Source: an uncultured Colwellia sp. (GTDB lineage Bacteria; Pseudomonadota; Gammaproteobacteria; Enterobacterales; Alteromonadaceae). From it: DNA of 45,952 nt. The stretch lies in contig CAJXQJ010000018.1 in assembly GCA_913058245.1 (NCBI GenBank), positions 1-45,952 of the forward strand, given 5' to 3'. The position numbers and the translations under genes were made by a program. Below, piece by piece: positions 7,852 to 16,361 of the stretch; positions within the stretch are counted from its first letter, which is position 1, and every line of letters begins with the position of its first letter. Under the pieces are notes generated by a model. It saw only the letters and a program-made list of their open reading frames with translations. It did not search any database and was not told the DNA's origin.

Positions 7852-9735
7852 ATGGCCGATTTTCATTTTATTCGTCCATTATGGCTAGCAGCTCTTGCTA
7901 TTTTGCTATTGGCCATTTGGCTGTTAAGAAAAAACAGAGTAAAGCAGTCAGGATGGCAAAATTTACTACCGGCACATTTAGCTAAAGTACTCGTTGACGG
8001 TGATCAGCAAGCTAAATCAAAATCTTTACTGCTGCCATTTATTATCGGCTTAATTGCTATTATCGCGATGGCTGGCCCTAGCTGGAAAAAACTCCCTCAG
8101 CCGGTTTACCAAGTTGCTCAGGGCTCGGTGCTGGTAATGGATATGTCATACTCAATGTATGCCACCGATGTTACACCAAATCGATTAACTCGAGCACGTT
8201 ATAAAGCTATAGATTTACTCGATGGTATTAATGAAGGGGAAATTGGTTTAATAGCCTATGCTGGCGATGCTTTTAGTATTAGTCCGTTGACCGATGATAT
8301 CAACAATATCAAACTGTTATTGCCTTCACTTAGTCCAGAACTGATGCCAGAACTCGGCAGTAATCCATATGCAGCACTTACATTGGCAAATGAAATGTTA
8401 GTCAACGCAGGTCATAACGACGGCGACATATACTGGTTTACCGACGGCATCGACAATGAGGATATCCAAGACCTTACTCAGTGGTCGCGCGAACATCCTT
8501 ATCGACTCAATATTTTAGGTATAGGTACAACTACTGGCGCGCCAATTAAACTCAGCAATGGTGAGTTAATGAAAGATGACAATGGCGCGATTATAGTCCC
8601 TAAATTAACAGAAAATGCCTTGCGCGGCGTTGCCAAAAGAGATGGTGGAAATTATGTCACTCTAACCCACAACAGCAGCGATATTACCGAGCTCACCTAT
8701 AAACCGATAGTTACTAATGCGGACGAAACAACAAAAAGTGAAAACACAGGGGATCAATGGCAAGAGTTCGGTCCCTACATACTCTTAGTGATTCTCCCCT
8801 TAGTATTAAGTTACTTTAGACGCGGCGCCTTACTCGTTACTCTGCCATTTGCGTTAATGTTGATACCAAACCAAAAAGCACATGCAGATATTTGGCAAGA
8901 CCTTTGGAAAACCAAAGATCAGCAAGGGCAAGAACATTTTAAACAAGAGCAATTTCAACAAGCGGCTGAGCAATTTAAAGATCCATTATGGCAAGGTAGC
9001 TCACACTACAAAGCTGGAGATTACGAACAAGCGTTATCAGCGTTTCAGCAAGTTGACAGTGCTGAAGCCCTATTCAATCAGGGTAACGCTTTAGCTAAAT
9101 TACAAAAATTTGATGAAGCTATTAAGCGCTATGAACAAGCGTTAGCCAAAGATCCAGAGCTTACAGATGCGAAAGTGAATAAAGATCTGCTTGAGAAACT
9201 TAAGCAGCAGCAAGAACAGCAAAAGCAAGATCAACAATCTGGTGATGATAGCCAGCAAAATGACGAGCAAAACGATGACAGTCAAGAGCAGCAAGGTGAA
9301 AACCAAGACAGTCAGAACCAAGAAAACCAAGACGGTCAAAATTCTCAAGATCAGCAAAATTCAGAGCAAGATTCTTCTCAGCAGCCATCAAATCAGCAAA
9401 ACCAAACTAGCAACGAAGAAAGGAATGATGAGCAACAACAGCAAGAACAAAACCAGCAAGATGGTTCTGATAACGAAACAGAGAATGAAAACGAAAAACA
9501 AACGCAAGAGTCAGCTCAGCAGCAAGGCGATACAGAAGAAACTGGCGAACCTGAGCAAAATGCTCAGGCCCAACGCTTAGCTGAACAACAAGCTAAAGAA
9601 ACTGAACAAAAGCATCAGCAGCTACTTAATAAAGTTACCGACGACCCATACATGCTATTAAGAAATAAAATGCAGCTTGAGTATCAAAAGCGTCGTCAAG
9701 ATCGAAGAAATATAGGAGTTAAGAAAAAGTGGTAA
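7852..9735 (+). CDS. batB: BatB-type VWA protein fused to TPRs (BatB/BatC-like)
   Basis: A 627-residue protein that joins the BatB and BatC layouts. Transmembrane helices lie near 8-25 and 58-75. A von Willebrand A domain carries the adhesion site DMSYS at 97-101, and further hydrophobic segments lie near 306-338. A TPR region spans about 355-440 (KAGDYEQALSAFQQV, FNQGNALAKLQKFDEAIKRYEQAL). A stretch from about 445 to 590 is extremely rich in Gln, Asn, Glu and Asp and probably disordered. It ends with a conserved tail (DDPYMLLRNKMQLEYQKRR) typical of this family. It lies one base after batA, and its stop overlaps the batD start. The low-complexity region makes other reading frames appear open, but these are compositional artefacts. 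Confidence 0.9.
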   Translation: MADFHFIRPLWLAALAILLLAIWLLRKNRVKQSGWQNLLPAHLAKVLVDGDQQAKSKSLLLPFIIGLIAIIAMAGPSWKKLPQPVYQVAQGSVLVMDMSYSMYATDVTPNRLTRARYKAIDLLDGINEGEIGLIAYAGDAFSISPLTDDINNIKLLLPSLSPELMPELGSNPYAALTLANEMLVNAGHNDGDIYWFTDGIDNEDIQDLTQWSREHPYRLNILGIGTTTGAPIKLSNGELMKDDNGAIIVPKLTENALRGVAKRDGGNYVTLTHNSSDITELTYKPIVTNADETTKSENTGDQWQEFGPYILLVILPLVLSYFRRGALLVTLPFALMLIPNQKAHADIWQDLWKTKDQQGQEHFKQEQFQQAAEQFKDPLWQGSSHYKAGDYEQALSAFQQVDSAEALFNQGNALAKLQKFDEAIKRYEQALAKDPELTDAKVNKDLLEKLKQQQEQQKQDQQSGDDSQQNDEQNDDSQEQQGENQDSQNQENQDGQNSQDQQNSEQDSSQQPSNQQNQTSNEERNDEQQQQEQNQQDGSDNETENENEKQTQESAQQQGDTEETGEPEQNAQAQRLAEQQAKETEQKHQQLLNKVTDDPYMLLRNKMQLEYQKRRQDRRNIGVKKKW

Positions 9736-11402
9736 AGGTTATTTTTTCATTGGTGTTTATTTTATTATCACTTAATAGTTATGCCTTAACGCAGGTTACA
9801 GCCTCTGTTGATAAAAACCCAGTTGTGGTAAATGAGTCACTAATATTAACAGTCGTTGCAGACGATAATATTGATAATAACGCGCTTGATACTTCCTCAT
9901 TATTAGCAGATTTTATTGTTGGTAGAACTTCAGTTAGCTCGCAAACTAGTATGGTAAATTTTAATACCACACGCACCACCACATGGACCACGGTATTAAT
10001 TCCTCGTCGTGCTGGCGAATTGCTCATACCAGCCCTAACAATTGATGGCCAAAACTCTCAAGAGATTAAAGTTAAAGCAATTGAAGCTAGTGATATGCCA
10101 GGCAATAGTCAGCAAGATTTATTTATCACGACAAAGGCATCAGCGACTGATATTTACGTGCAACAACAAATTACCTTAACGGTAAAACTGCACTTTTCTG
10201 CTGAGCTAAAACGTGGCAGCTTGACGGAGCCAGCATTAGCAGCTGCTAATATTTTGCAAATAGGTAAAGACAAAGAGTCTGAGAATATTATTAATGGCAA
10301 ACGTTATCGTATTATCGAGCGTGTATATGCAATCAGCCCACAACAAAGTGGTAATGTGCTTTTGAAATCACCAGTATTTTCCGGTGAAATTATCATGCCG
10401 TCTTCACGACGTTCAAACTTTTTAAGTTTTGCTGAAACTAAACCTGTTAGTGTCGTTGGTGAGGACATTTCCTTGACGATAAAAGCAATACCCGATCAAG
10501 TAGCTGGTACTTGGCTCCCTAGTGAGTTACTCGCTTTACACCAAGAATGGCACCCCCTGCCAGCCAAGTTTAAGGTTGGTGAGCCAATTACCCGCACCAT
10601 AACCTTAACTGCAGCTGGCCTTTCCGAAGAACAATTACCAGAAATAAAAATGACAGTGCCTCAAGGCTTAAAAGTATATCCAGATCAAGCAGAGCTGCAC
10701 ACAGGCCTAAATAACGAACGTTTAGTAAGCCAAAAAGTCATTAATTTTGCTATTGTTGCTAGCCAAGCTGGTGAATATCAATTACCCGAAATTTCTATTC
10801 CATGGTGGAATACGGTTACAAATAAAGCAGAAATGGCAAAAATCCCTAGCCAAAAAGTTACTATTATTCCCAATCCTGAGTTGGCACAAGTGCCAGTAAC
10901 AAATGTAGATAGAAAGCAAGCAGAAGATCTAACCCCAACAGCAGCTACTAAAACCATTGTTGTAGAAAAAAACTCATTGTGGCCTTGGATATTTTTACCA
11001 CTTTGGTTATTGACTTTACTTGCTTGGTATATTTCTGCAAAACGTTCTTCAATACAAAACAAAAAACAAGACGCAAATGATGCCGATATCAATAATGGCT
11101 ATTTATCATTAATGGCGGCATGTAAACAAAACAATGGCGAGCGTGCCTTAAATTCCTTATTACCTTGGGCAAAGTCGTATAGCATCGACAATAATCGACC
11201 ATGCTCGTTAACTACCCTTGACGCTTTGCATGATTACTTCAATAGTCCTGCACTTTCGCAGGCTATTATTGAATTGCAGCAAAGTTATTATGGCAAAATG
11301 CCTGGCCAGTGGCGCGGTGATAGCTTGCTTGTGGTTATTCAAGCTATCCAAAAAGATAAAAATAGTAAGACAGAGCCACAGAGCTTATCGCTAAACCCGT
11401 GA
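9729..11402 (+). CDS. batD: BatD-type protein (oxygen tolerance family)
   Basis: A 557-residue exported membrane protein of the BatD family. A signal peptide (VKVIFSLVFILLSLNSYA) is probably cleaved near residue 20. A long periplasmic beta-rich region follows, with repeats of the pattern 'vnesltltv' and 'rtttwttvlipRRAGELLIPAL'. A single transmembrane helix lies near 415-433 (WPWIFLPLWLLTLLAWYIS), then a cytosolic tail with a helical domain. The start is GTG at 9729, supported by AGGAG 10 bases upstream and by the position of the signal peptide; it overlaps the batB stop by 7 bases. It is the last gene of the operon. Function is inferred only from the Bat operon context. Confidence 0.88.
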   Translation: MVKVIFSLVFILLSLNSYALTQVTASVDKNPVVVNESLILTVVADDNIDNNALDTSSLLADFIVGRTSVSSQTSMVNFNTTRTTTWTTVLIPRRAGELLIPALTIDGQNSQEIKVKAIEASDMPGNSQQDLFITTKASATDIYVQQQITLTVKLHFSAELKRGSLTEPALAAANILQIGKDKESENIINGKRYRIIERVYAISPQQSGNVLLKSPVFSGEIIMPSSRRSNFLSFAETKPVSVVGEDISLTIKAIPDQVAGTWLPSELLALHQEWHPLPAKFKVGEPITRTITLTAAGLSEEQLPEIKMTVPQGLKVYPDQAELHTGLNNERLVSQKVINFAIVASQAGEYQLPEISIPWWNTVTNKAEMAKIPSQKVTIIPNPELAQVPVTNVDRKQAEDLTPTAATKTIVVEKNSLWPWIFLPLWLLTLLAWYISAKRSSIQNKKQDANDADINNGYLSLMAACKQNNGERALNSLLPWAKSYSIDNNRPCSLTTLDALHDYFNSPALSQAIIELQQSYYGKMPGQWRGDSLLVVIQAIQKDKNSKTEPQSLSLNP

Positions 11403-11423
11403 GTTGAGGCAAAGTCGTGATAC

Positions 11424-11444
11424 AGGGCAAGGTTAACTTGCCCT
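11424..11444 (+). terminator. candidate terminator after batD
   Basis: An 8-bp hairpin (AGGGCAAG and CTTGCCCT around a 5-base loop, 11424-11444) sits 20 bases after the batD stop. The bases that follow are pyrimidine-rich but are not a clean T run, so the call is moderate. Confidence 0.45.
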
Positions 11445-11534
11445 ACTTCTATTGTCTGTCGTAACCACCTCAACAGCACTAATCAGCCCTTCTTTGTACT
11501 AAATCTAGTTATTCTCATGATTAAGTAAAGTTTC

Positions 11535-11572
11535 TGTTAACTATCGGGAAGTTATTCGCGCTATAGTTAACA
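11535..11572. repeat. long inverted repeat upstream of the sigma factor gene
   Basis: Perfect 10-base arms TGTTAACTAT (11535-11544) and ATAGTTAACA (11563-11572) enclose an 18-base centre. The 28-base arm-to-arm spacing is close to three helical turns, which fits a dimeric or tetrameric DNA-binding protein. It lies 32 bases upstream of the sigma factor start and so probably overlaps its promoter. Confidence 0.5.
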
Positions 11573-11604
11573 TATCTAAAATATTTGCATTAGTTCGAAA
11601 TAAA

Positions 11605-12147
11605 ATGACAAAGCCTCAGGTCTCTTACAACATGGCGACAAAACAAGTTAGATACGAAGCGCTAGTTAAGGCGTTACATGCTGATTTATATCGATATGCA
11701 TACTGGTTATGCCACGATAAGCATGTAGCGGAAGACTTAGTGCAAGAAACATTTTTACGTGCATGGCGCGCACTCGATTCGTTGAAAGACGAAAAGGCCG
11801 CGAAGTCATGGTTAATTACAATTTTACGTCGAGAAAATGCTCGTCGGTTCGAACGAAAGCGCTTCGATATGAGTGAATACGAAGAAGCGACAATTACCGA
11901 TGTAAAAGCCACCAGCAACGAGCAAGAAATTGAAAACCACTGGTTGCGAGAAAAAATAGCACAAATGCCGGAAGAATACCGAGAGCCACTTGTTTTACAA
12001 GTTATCGGTGGTTTTAGCGGCGAAGAAATTGCGAAAATGCTGTCATTAAATAAAAATACCGTAATGACACGACTATTTCGCGCGAGAAATCAATTGAAAG
12101 AGGCCGTAGACGACGAGCCAAAATTAAGAGGTCTACACAATGGATGA
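11605..12147 (+). CDS. ECF-type RNA polymerase sigma factor
   Basis: A 180-residue sigma-70 family protein with only regions 2 and 4, the layout of group 4 (ECF) factors. Region 2 spans about 17-85 and includes DLVQETFLRAWR and the -10 recognition stretch SWLITILRRENARRFERKR. Region 4 spans about 112-165 and has a helix-turn-helix with FSGEEIAKMLSLNKNTVMTRLFRARNQL. An alternative ATG at 11632 would remove 9 residues; neither start has a strong ribosome-binding site. The gene overlaps the next by 8 bases, and the pair is probably a sigma/anti-sigma unit. The regulon is unknown. Confidence 0.9.
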   Translation: MTKPQVSYNMATKQVRYEALVKALHADLYRYAYWLCHDKHVAEDLVQETFLRAWRALDSLKDEKAAKSWLITILRRENARRFERKRFDMSEYEEATITDVKATSNEQEIENHWLREKIAQMPEEYREPLVLQVIGGFSGEEIAKMLSLNKNTVMTRLFRARNQLKEAVDDEPKLRGLHNG

Positions 12148-12853
12148 TTTGCATATTAGACGCAGTATATTAGCAGATCCGAATGCCCGTGATGAGGCAA
12201 TGACTGAAGCTATAAAAAGCGATCCAGCAAAACAAAAGTTTGTAAATGAAATAGAAGCATTGGATGAAAAAATATTTAGTGCGATGAATGTGCCAGTACC
12301 TGAGGATTTGTGTAATAAACTTATTCTTCGTCAAACACTAGCAAGCCATCAGCAACAAAAAAGCAAAACGCGTGTTCGTTTAGCAATGGCGGCATCAGTT
12401 GCCTTTGTTTTAGGATTAACCGTTAATTTTATGATGTTTTCTAGCACTTACAAAAATTTGGGAGATTATGCGATTGCCCATGTTGACCATGAAGCATCAC
12501 ATTTTTCTAACACCGATAAAGCAAATGTTACATTAGCATCGCTAAACCAAAAAATGGCGTCTTTTAAAGGCAGCTTCGATAGCACGTTTGGTACGCTAAT
12601 TTTTGCCGACTATTGCCGTTTTGATGGCAGTAAAAGCTTACATTTAGTATTCCAAGGTGAATCAAGCCCAGTAAATGTTTTTATTGTACCTAATGATGAA
12701 GAAATAGAATTTAATGCTAAATTTTCTAATGACCTTTTAGAGGGGCGTTCGCTAAATTTTAATCACTCAAATGTGATAGTTGTCGGCGATAAATCTGAGC
12801 CTCTTAACCAATGGCAAGAGCGCATTAATAACAATATTACCTGGTCAATTTAA
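12140..12853 (+). CDS. DUF3379-family membrane protein, probable anti-sigma factor
   Basis: A 237-residue protein of the DUF3379 type. An N-terminal cytosolic part (about 1-75) begins DDLHIRRSILADPNARDEAM. It is followed by one transmembrane helix (about 80-100, VRLAMAASVAFVLGLTVNFMM) and a periplasmic domain of about 135 residues containing one cysteine (DYCRFDG). No HxxxCxxC zinc motif is visible. Topology and the 8-base overlap with the upstream ECF sigma gene make an anti-sigma role the natural inference; it has not been shown here. AGAGGT 8 bases before the ATG supports the start. A 14-bp hairpin follows the gene. Confidence 0.82.
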   Translation: MDDLHIRRSILADPNARDEAMTEAIKSDPAKQKFVNEIEALDEKIFSAMNVPVPEDLCNKLILRQTLASHQQQKSKTRVRLAMAASVAFVLGLTVNFMMFSSTYKNLGDYAIAHVDHEASHFSNTDKANVTLASLNQKMASFKGSFDSTFGTLIFADYCRFDGSKSLHLVFQGESSPVNVFIVPNDEEIEFNAKFSNDLLEGRSLNFNHSNVIVVGDKSEPLNQWQERINNNITWSI

Positions 12854-12865
12854 CTTCCAATCATA

Positions 12866-12903
12866 TTAACAAGCATTAATTGTTCACTTTTAATGCTTGT
12901 TAA
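12866..12903 (+). terminator. strong hairpin after the sigma/anti-sigma pair
   Basis: Perfect 14-base arms (12866-12879 TTAACAAGCATTAA, 12890-12903) around a 10-base loop, 13 bases after the stop codon. The bases after the stem are not a T run, so it may act as a transcript-stabilising hairpin or a weak terminator. Confidence 0.6.
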
Positions 12904-13081
12904 TACCTCACTATCAATTCTGTAATTCACTGACAAATAAACAATAATAAGTTTTCGCTTATTTTTATTTGCTACCTTTTATACTAAAGCAAGAATACTC
13001 AACAATAATTTAACTTTGCTGATGGTTTTGGAGATATATTCTTCTATTCACTATACACACAGATTAGCCCTAACATCACTT

Positions 13082-13260
13082 ACTTCCATGTACTTACATA
13101 CTTATTATCATCCATAAGCTCGCTTTATATTGTATGCCTAGCTACATACACGCTCCTGCTCATCCATGTTGATCGCGTTATACCTTACATCCATGTACAT
13201 ATACGCTCCTACTCATCCATGACCTCACGTTATACCGCACTTCTATGTACATAAAAGCCG
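13082..13260. repeat. degenerate tandem repeat, about 3.4 copies of a 50-57 base unit
   Basis: The unit begins (C)ATCCATGTACATA, continues ACGCTCCTACTCATCCATG and ends CGTTATACC. Copies start near 13082, 13138, 13187 and 13239 (the last is partial). Copies two and three are the most alike, sharing ACGCTCCT-CTCATCCATG and CGTTATACC; the first has diverged. No frame stays open through it, so it is a non-coding intergenic repeat. Confidence 0.7.
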
Positions 13261-13284
13261 CTAATGATTCATTAACGGCTTTTA
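13252..13284. terminator. hairpin, possibly bidirectional terminator
   Basis: 15-base arms (13252-13266 and 13270-13284, TAAAAGCCG...) with a single mismatch and a 3-base loop. The outer AAAA/TTTT ends let it act in either direction. It lies about 50 bases beyond the putP stop and at the end of the tandem repeat. Confidence 0.5.
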
Positions 13285-13290
13285 GTATTA

Positions 13291-13317
13291 ATAACTAGCA
13301 ATCTAATTGCTAGTTAT
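13291..13317 (-). terminator. hairpin just downstream of putP
   Basis: Perfect 12-base arms (ATAACTAGCAAT at 13291-13302, complement at 13306-13317) with a 3-base loop, 15 bases past the putP stop. It lacks a clean T tail on the minus strand (TATTAATACT follows), so termination is likely but not certain. Confidence 0.5.
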
Positions 13318-13331
13318 AGAAAAATTGATTA

Positions 13332-14816
13332 TTAATGCTGGTCAGCAACCTTATCAAACATAGCTTCTAGCTCGGGCTGAGATTTTGCCGTAAAACGACT
13401 CACTACAACTATCGCGATACTCGCCATAATAAAGCCAGGAACTATTTCATACATCACTGAGCTTAATGATTGGCCGTTCAACGTAATCGGTGCGTATATC
13501 CACACTAATACAGTAATTGCTCCTGTTAGCATACCTGCAAGAGCGCCCTGCTGAGTCATCTTCTTCCAATATAAGCTAAAGATAACTAACGGACCAAAAG
13601 CTGCGCCAAAACCGGCCCAAGCATTACTAACTAAAGTTAAAATTGAGCTATTACGGTCATACGCTAAAAATACAGCAACAAGTGCAACAACAGCAACAGA
13701 TAGTCGACCAACAAATACTAACTGCCTATCTGAAGCATCTTTATTTAAAAACGCCTGATAGAAATCTCCTGTCAACGAACTAGAAGTAACTAATAATTGC
13801 GAAGAAATAGTACTCATAATTGCAGCAAGAATTGCAGCTAATAAGAATCCAGCAATTAGCGGGTGGAATAAAACTTGTGATAACAAAATAAAAATTGTTT
13901 CAGCATCGTTAAGCTCAACACCTGTTTTAGCAACGTATGCTACCCCGGCAAAACCTGTTGCCATAGCGCCAAACAATGCGACTATCATCCAACTCATGCC
14001 AATTTTACGCGCCGTTGGTAAGTCAGAGGCTGAACGAATCGCCATAAAACGTACAATAATATGGGGTTGACCGAAGTACCCAAGTCCCCATGCCATGGCT
14101 GAGATAATTGCCACTAGGCTAACACCACTAAATAAATTTAACAATTCAGGGTTAACTTGCTCTATGCTAGTAAACATCGCCTCTGTGCCACCAACATCAT
14201 TTATCACCACAATTGGTACTAAAACTAGCGCAATAAACATAATACAGCCCTGTACAAAGTCAGTTAAGCTAACCGCTAAAAAGCCGCCAAACAAAGTGTA
14301 TAGCACCACAACACCTGCAGTTATGTATAAACCAGCTTCATAGGTTAAGCCAAATGAACTTTCAAATAACTTACCGCCAGCAACAATGCCAGAAGAAGTA
14401 TAAAGGGTAAAAAATAAAATAATGACAATTGAGGAAGCAATACGCAATGTATGAGAGTTATCAGCAAAACGATTTTCAAAAAAGTCAGGTAAGGTTATTG
14501 AGTCGCTGGCAATCTCTGTATAAGTACGCAGTCTTGGCGCAACAATAAGGTAATTTAAATAGGCTCCTATGACTAAACCAAAAGAGATCCATGCGCTACT
14601 TGCACCCGTTAAGTACATAGCACCTGGTACCCCCATTAGCATCCAACCACTCATGTCTGATGCACCTGCAGATAACGCAGTTACTGATGGGCTTAAGCTT
14701 CGACCACCCAACATAAAACCAGCAGCATCACTTGTAGACTTTCGATAGGCATATAAACCTATACCCAACATGACAATAAAATATAGCGCCAAAGAAATCA
14801 TTGTTCCAACAGCCAA
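13332..14816 (-). CDS. putP: PutP sodium/proline symporter
   Basis: A solute:sodium symporter (SSS family) importing proline with Na+, about 13 transmembrane helices in the inner membrane. The N-terminal region carries the PutP signature GGRSLSPSVTALSAGASDMSGW, followed by GVPGAMYLTG. Further motifs are GYFGQPHIIVRFMAIRS and LLAAILAAIMSTISSQLLVTSS, the last containing sodium-site serines. The chosen start is TTG at 14816, preceded after 5 bases by GGAGG. It gives 494 residues beginning MAVGTMISLALYF, which aligns in register with the E. coli PutP N-terminus. The next ATG, at 14801, would drop five residues. No putA is in the window. The gene is divergent from the EAL-HDOD gene. Confidence 0.93.
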   Translation of the reverse strand: MAVGTMISLALYFIVMLGIGLYAYRKSTSDAAGFMLGGRSLSPSVTALSAGASDMSGWMLMGVPGAMYLTGASSAWISFGLVIGAYLNYLIVAPRLRTYTEIASDSITLPDFFENRFADNSHTLRIASSIVIILFFTLYTSSGIVAGGKLFESSFGLTYEAGLYITAGVVVLYTLFGGFLAVSLTDFVQGCIMFIALVLVPIVVINDVGGTEAMFTSIEQVNPELLNLFSGVSLVAIISAMAWGLGYFGQPHIIVRFMAIRSASDLPTARKIGMSWMIVALFGAMATGFAGVAYVAKTGVELNDAETIFILLSQVLFHPLIAGFLLAAILAAIMSTISSQLLVTSSSLTGDFYQAFLNKDASDRQLVFVGRLSVAVVALVAVFLAYDRNSSILTLVSNAWAGFGAAFGPLVIFSLYWKKMTQQGALAGMLTGAITVLVWIYAPITLNGQSLSSVMYEIVPGFIMASIAIVVVSRFTAKSQPELEAMFDKVADQH

Positions 14817-14821
14817 TTTAA

Positions 14822-14826
14822 CCTCC
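14822..14826 (-). promoter_or_regulatory. ribosome-binding site that fixes the TTG start of putP
   Basis: GGAGG (complement of 14822-14826) lies 5 bases before the TTG codon at 14816. The next in-frame ATG, at 14801, has only GGAA at a very short distance. This spacing decides the start. Confidence 0.7.
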
Positions 14827-15050
14827 AAACCATAATAAATGAGCAATTAATCTGCAATATGCGATTTAATTGCATCTGATAACGGATAATATGCCGAGTT
14901 AATAGAGGATTACCATGTTTTTTCGTGAGTATTAGTATTTAATTGTGTTATAAATACCTTACAAAGATGTGCTAAATGAGCTTATCGCACAATAATACTA
15001 ACTAAAATAATAAAATTATTAGTCGTAAAATCGGATTATCAGGAATTTTT

Positions 15051-16274
15051 ATGTATTTTTATGCTGCAAGGCAACCGATATTAGATATAGATAAAAAGCT
15101 ATTTGCCTATGAGCTATTATTTCGCGATAGCATAGATAATGTTTTCCCGGAAATAGATGCTGACGAAGCCACAACCAAAATGATTGAAGCCAGTAACTTC
15201 AACGTTGGTTTGAGTGAGTTTACCGGTAGTAAACCAGCATTTATCAATTTCACCTTAGAAACTTTATCTAAAGGCTACCCAGAAACGCTCAGCACTGACG
15301 AAGTTGTTATTGAAATTCTAGAAACAGTAAAGCCGGGCAAAAAACTTCTAGAAATATGTCAGGACTTAAACGAGAAAGGCTACACCATTGCATTAGATGA
15401 CTATATTCATCAACCGGTGTGGCGCCATTTTTATCCTTTTATAAAAATCATAAAAATTGATTGGCAAGACACCTCAATTGATATCATTAAAGAAGTAAAA
15501 ACGGCCATTGCCGACTTCCCACACATAAAATTGTTAGCAGAAAAAGTAGAAACCTACGAAGAATATAATCAAGCTCTAGAATTAGGCTTTGAACTGTTTC
15601 AAGGTTTCTTTTTTGCTAAACCTGAAATGGTGAAAACCAAGAATTTATCACCTTCGCAAATTGCAATGGCTGAGCTTTTATATGAAACCTCTAAGCCAGA
15701 TCTGGACTTAACCAGCATCACATCTGTGTTTGAACGTGATGTGACCTTGTCATATAAGTTATTGCGCTACGCTAACTCGCCAATATTTAGGCGCAGAAAT
15801 GAAATATCAACAATCAAGCAAGCGCTAGTTATACTGGGCTCAGGCGAACTTAAGCGATTCCTTGGCTTAATGTTTGCTGCAAATGTTAACCCCGACAAAC
15901 CTTCAGAGTTAATTAACTCTGCAATGGCTCGTGCTAAATTTTGTGAGTTAGTTGCTGAGCAAGTTAATACATCGCTAGACACTTCTATTGCTTTTTTAAC
16001 TGGCTTATTATCGCTTATTGATGCCATTGTTGATGAAGAGCTTGAGGGTATTTTAGCTAAATTACCGTTAGCGCAAGAGATAAAAGATACGCTATTAACT
16101 CGCAAAGGCACTATGGCCGCACTGATTAAATTGGTTGAGTTAATTGAACGAGCCGATTGGCATAAAACCAGCATTGTAATGGAAAAGCTTGGCGTGGAAA
16201 AATCTAAAGTAGTGCGAAATTATAACCAAGCTATTGCTTGGGCTGATGAACAATCGAACGCTAATAATTACTAA
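15051..16274 (+). CDS. EAL-HDOD two-domain signalling protein (YuxH-like)
   Basis: A 407-residue cytosolic protein with an N-terminal EAL-like domain (about 1-195) and a C-terminal HDOD domain (about 200-395). In the EAL part the signature is changed to ELL (E21-L23). Many metal- or catalysis-related positions remain: N66 (INFT), E88/E91, D116-D117 (DDY), K135/D137 (KID), E164/K165 and Q184-G185 (QGFFFAKP). Whether it degrades or only binds cyclic di-GMP cannot be decided from sequence. The HDOD part has LSYKLLRYANSP and IKQALVILG. AGGAA 5 bases before the ATG supports the start. It is transcribed alone, divergent from putP, and ends at a clear terminator. Confidence 0.88.
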   Translation: MYFYAARQPILDIDKKLFAYELLFRDSIDNVFPEIDADEATTKMIEASNFNVGLSEFTGSKPAFINFTLETLSKGYPETLSTDEVVIEILETVKPGKKLLEICQDLNEKGYTIALDDYIHQPVWRHFYPFIKIIKIDWQDTSIDIIKEVKTAIADFPHIKLLAEKVETYEEYNQALELGFELFQGFFFAKPEMVKTKNLSPSQIAMAELLYETSKPDLDLTSITSVFERDVTLSYKLLRYANSPIFRRRNEISTIKQALVILGSGELKRFLGLMFAANVNPDKPSELINSAMARAKFCELVAEQVNTSLDTSIAFLTGLLSLIDAIVDEELEGILAKLPLAQEIKDTLLTRKGTMAALIKLVELIERADWHKTSIVMEKLGVEKSKVVRNYNQAIAWADEQSNANNY

Positions 16275-16297
16275 TAAATAGCACTATGCATGAAAAG

Positions 16298-16329
16298 AAA
16301 AACCTAATACTTATGTATTAGGTTTTTTT
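16298..16329. terminator. bidirectional intrinsic terminator between the EAL-HDOD gene and galE
   Basis: Perfect 13-base arms (16298-16310 AAAAACCTAATAC, 16315-16327) with a 4-base loop. The plus strand ends in TTTTTTT and the minus strand in TTTTTCTTTT, so it serves both convergent genes. Confidence 0.85.
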
Positions 16330-16361
16330 AACTCTATTACATCAAAACGCTGTACTTACGA

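Larger units (their letters stand above)
12904..13331. other. gene-free gap with tandem repeat and hairpins
   Basis: No convincing gene is visible here. The gap holds a degenerate tandem repeat (about 13082-13260) and two hairpins near the putP end. The stretch 12904-13080 is AT-rich without recognisable features. Confidence 0.7.

Noticed and set aside
9142..9580. Long open frames in other frames and on the opposite strand inside the BatB gene.
   Set aside because: They come from the Gln-rich repeats (CAA/CAG bias), which remove stop codons in other frames, and lack homology.
14915..14935. A six-codon frame (MFFREY) with AGAGGA upstream, between putP and the EAL-HDOD gene.
   Set aside because: Too short to support as a leader peptide, and no attenuator structure follows it.
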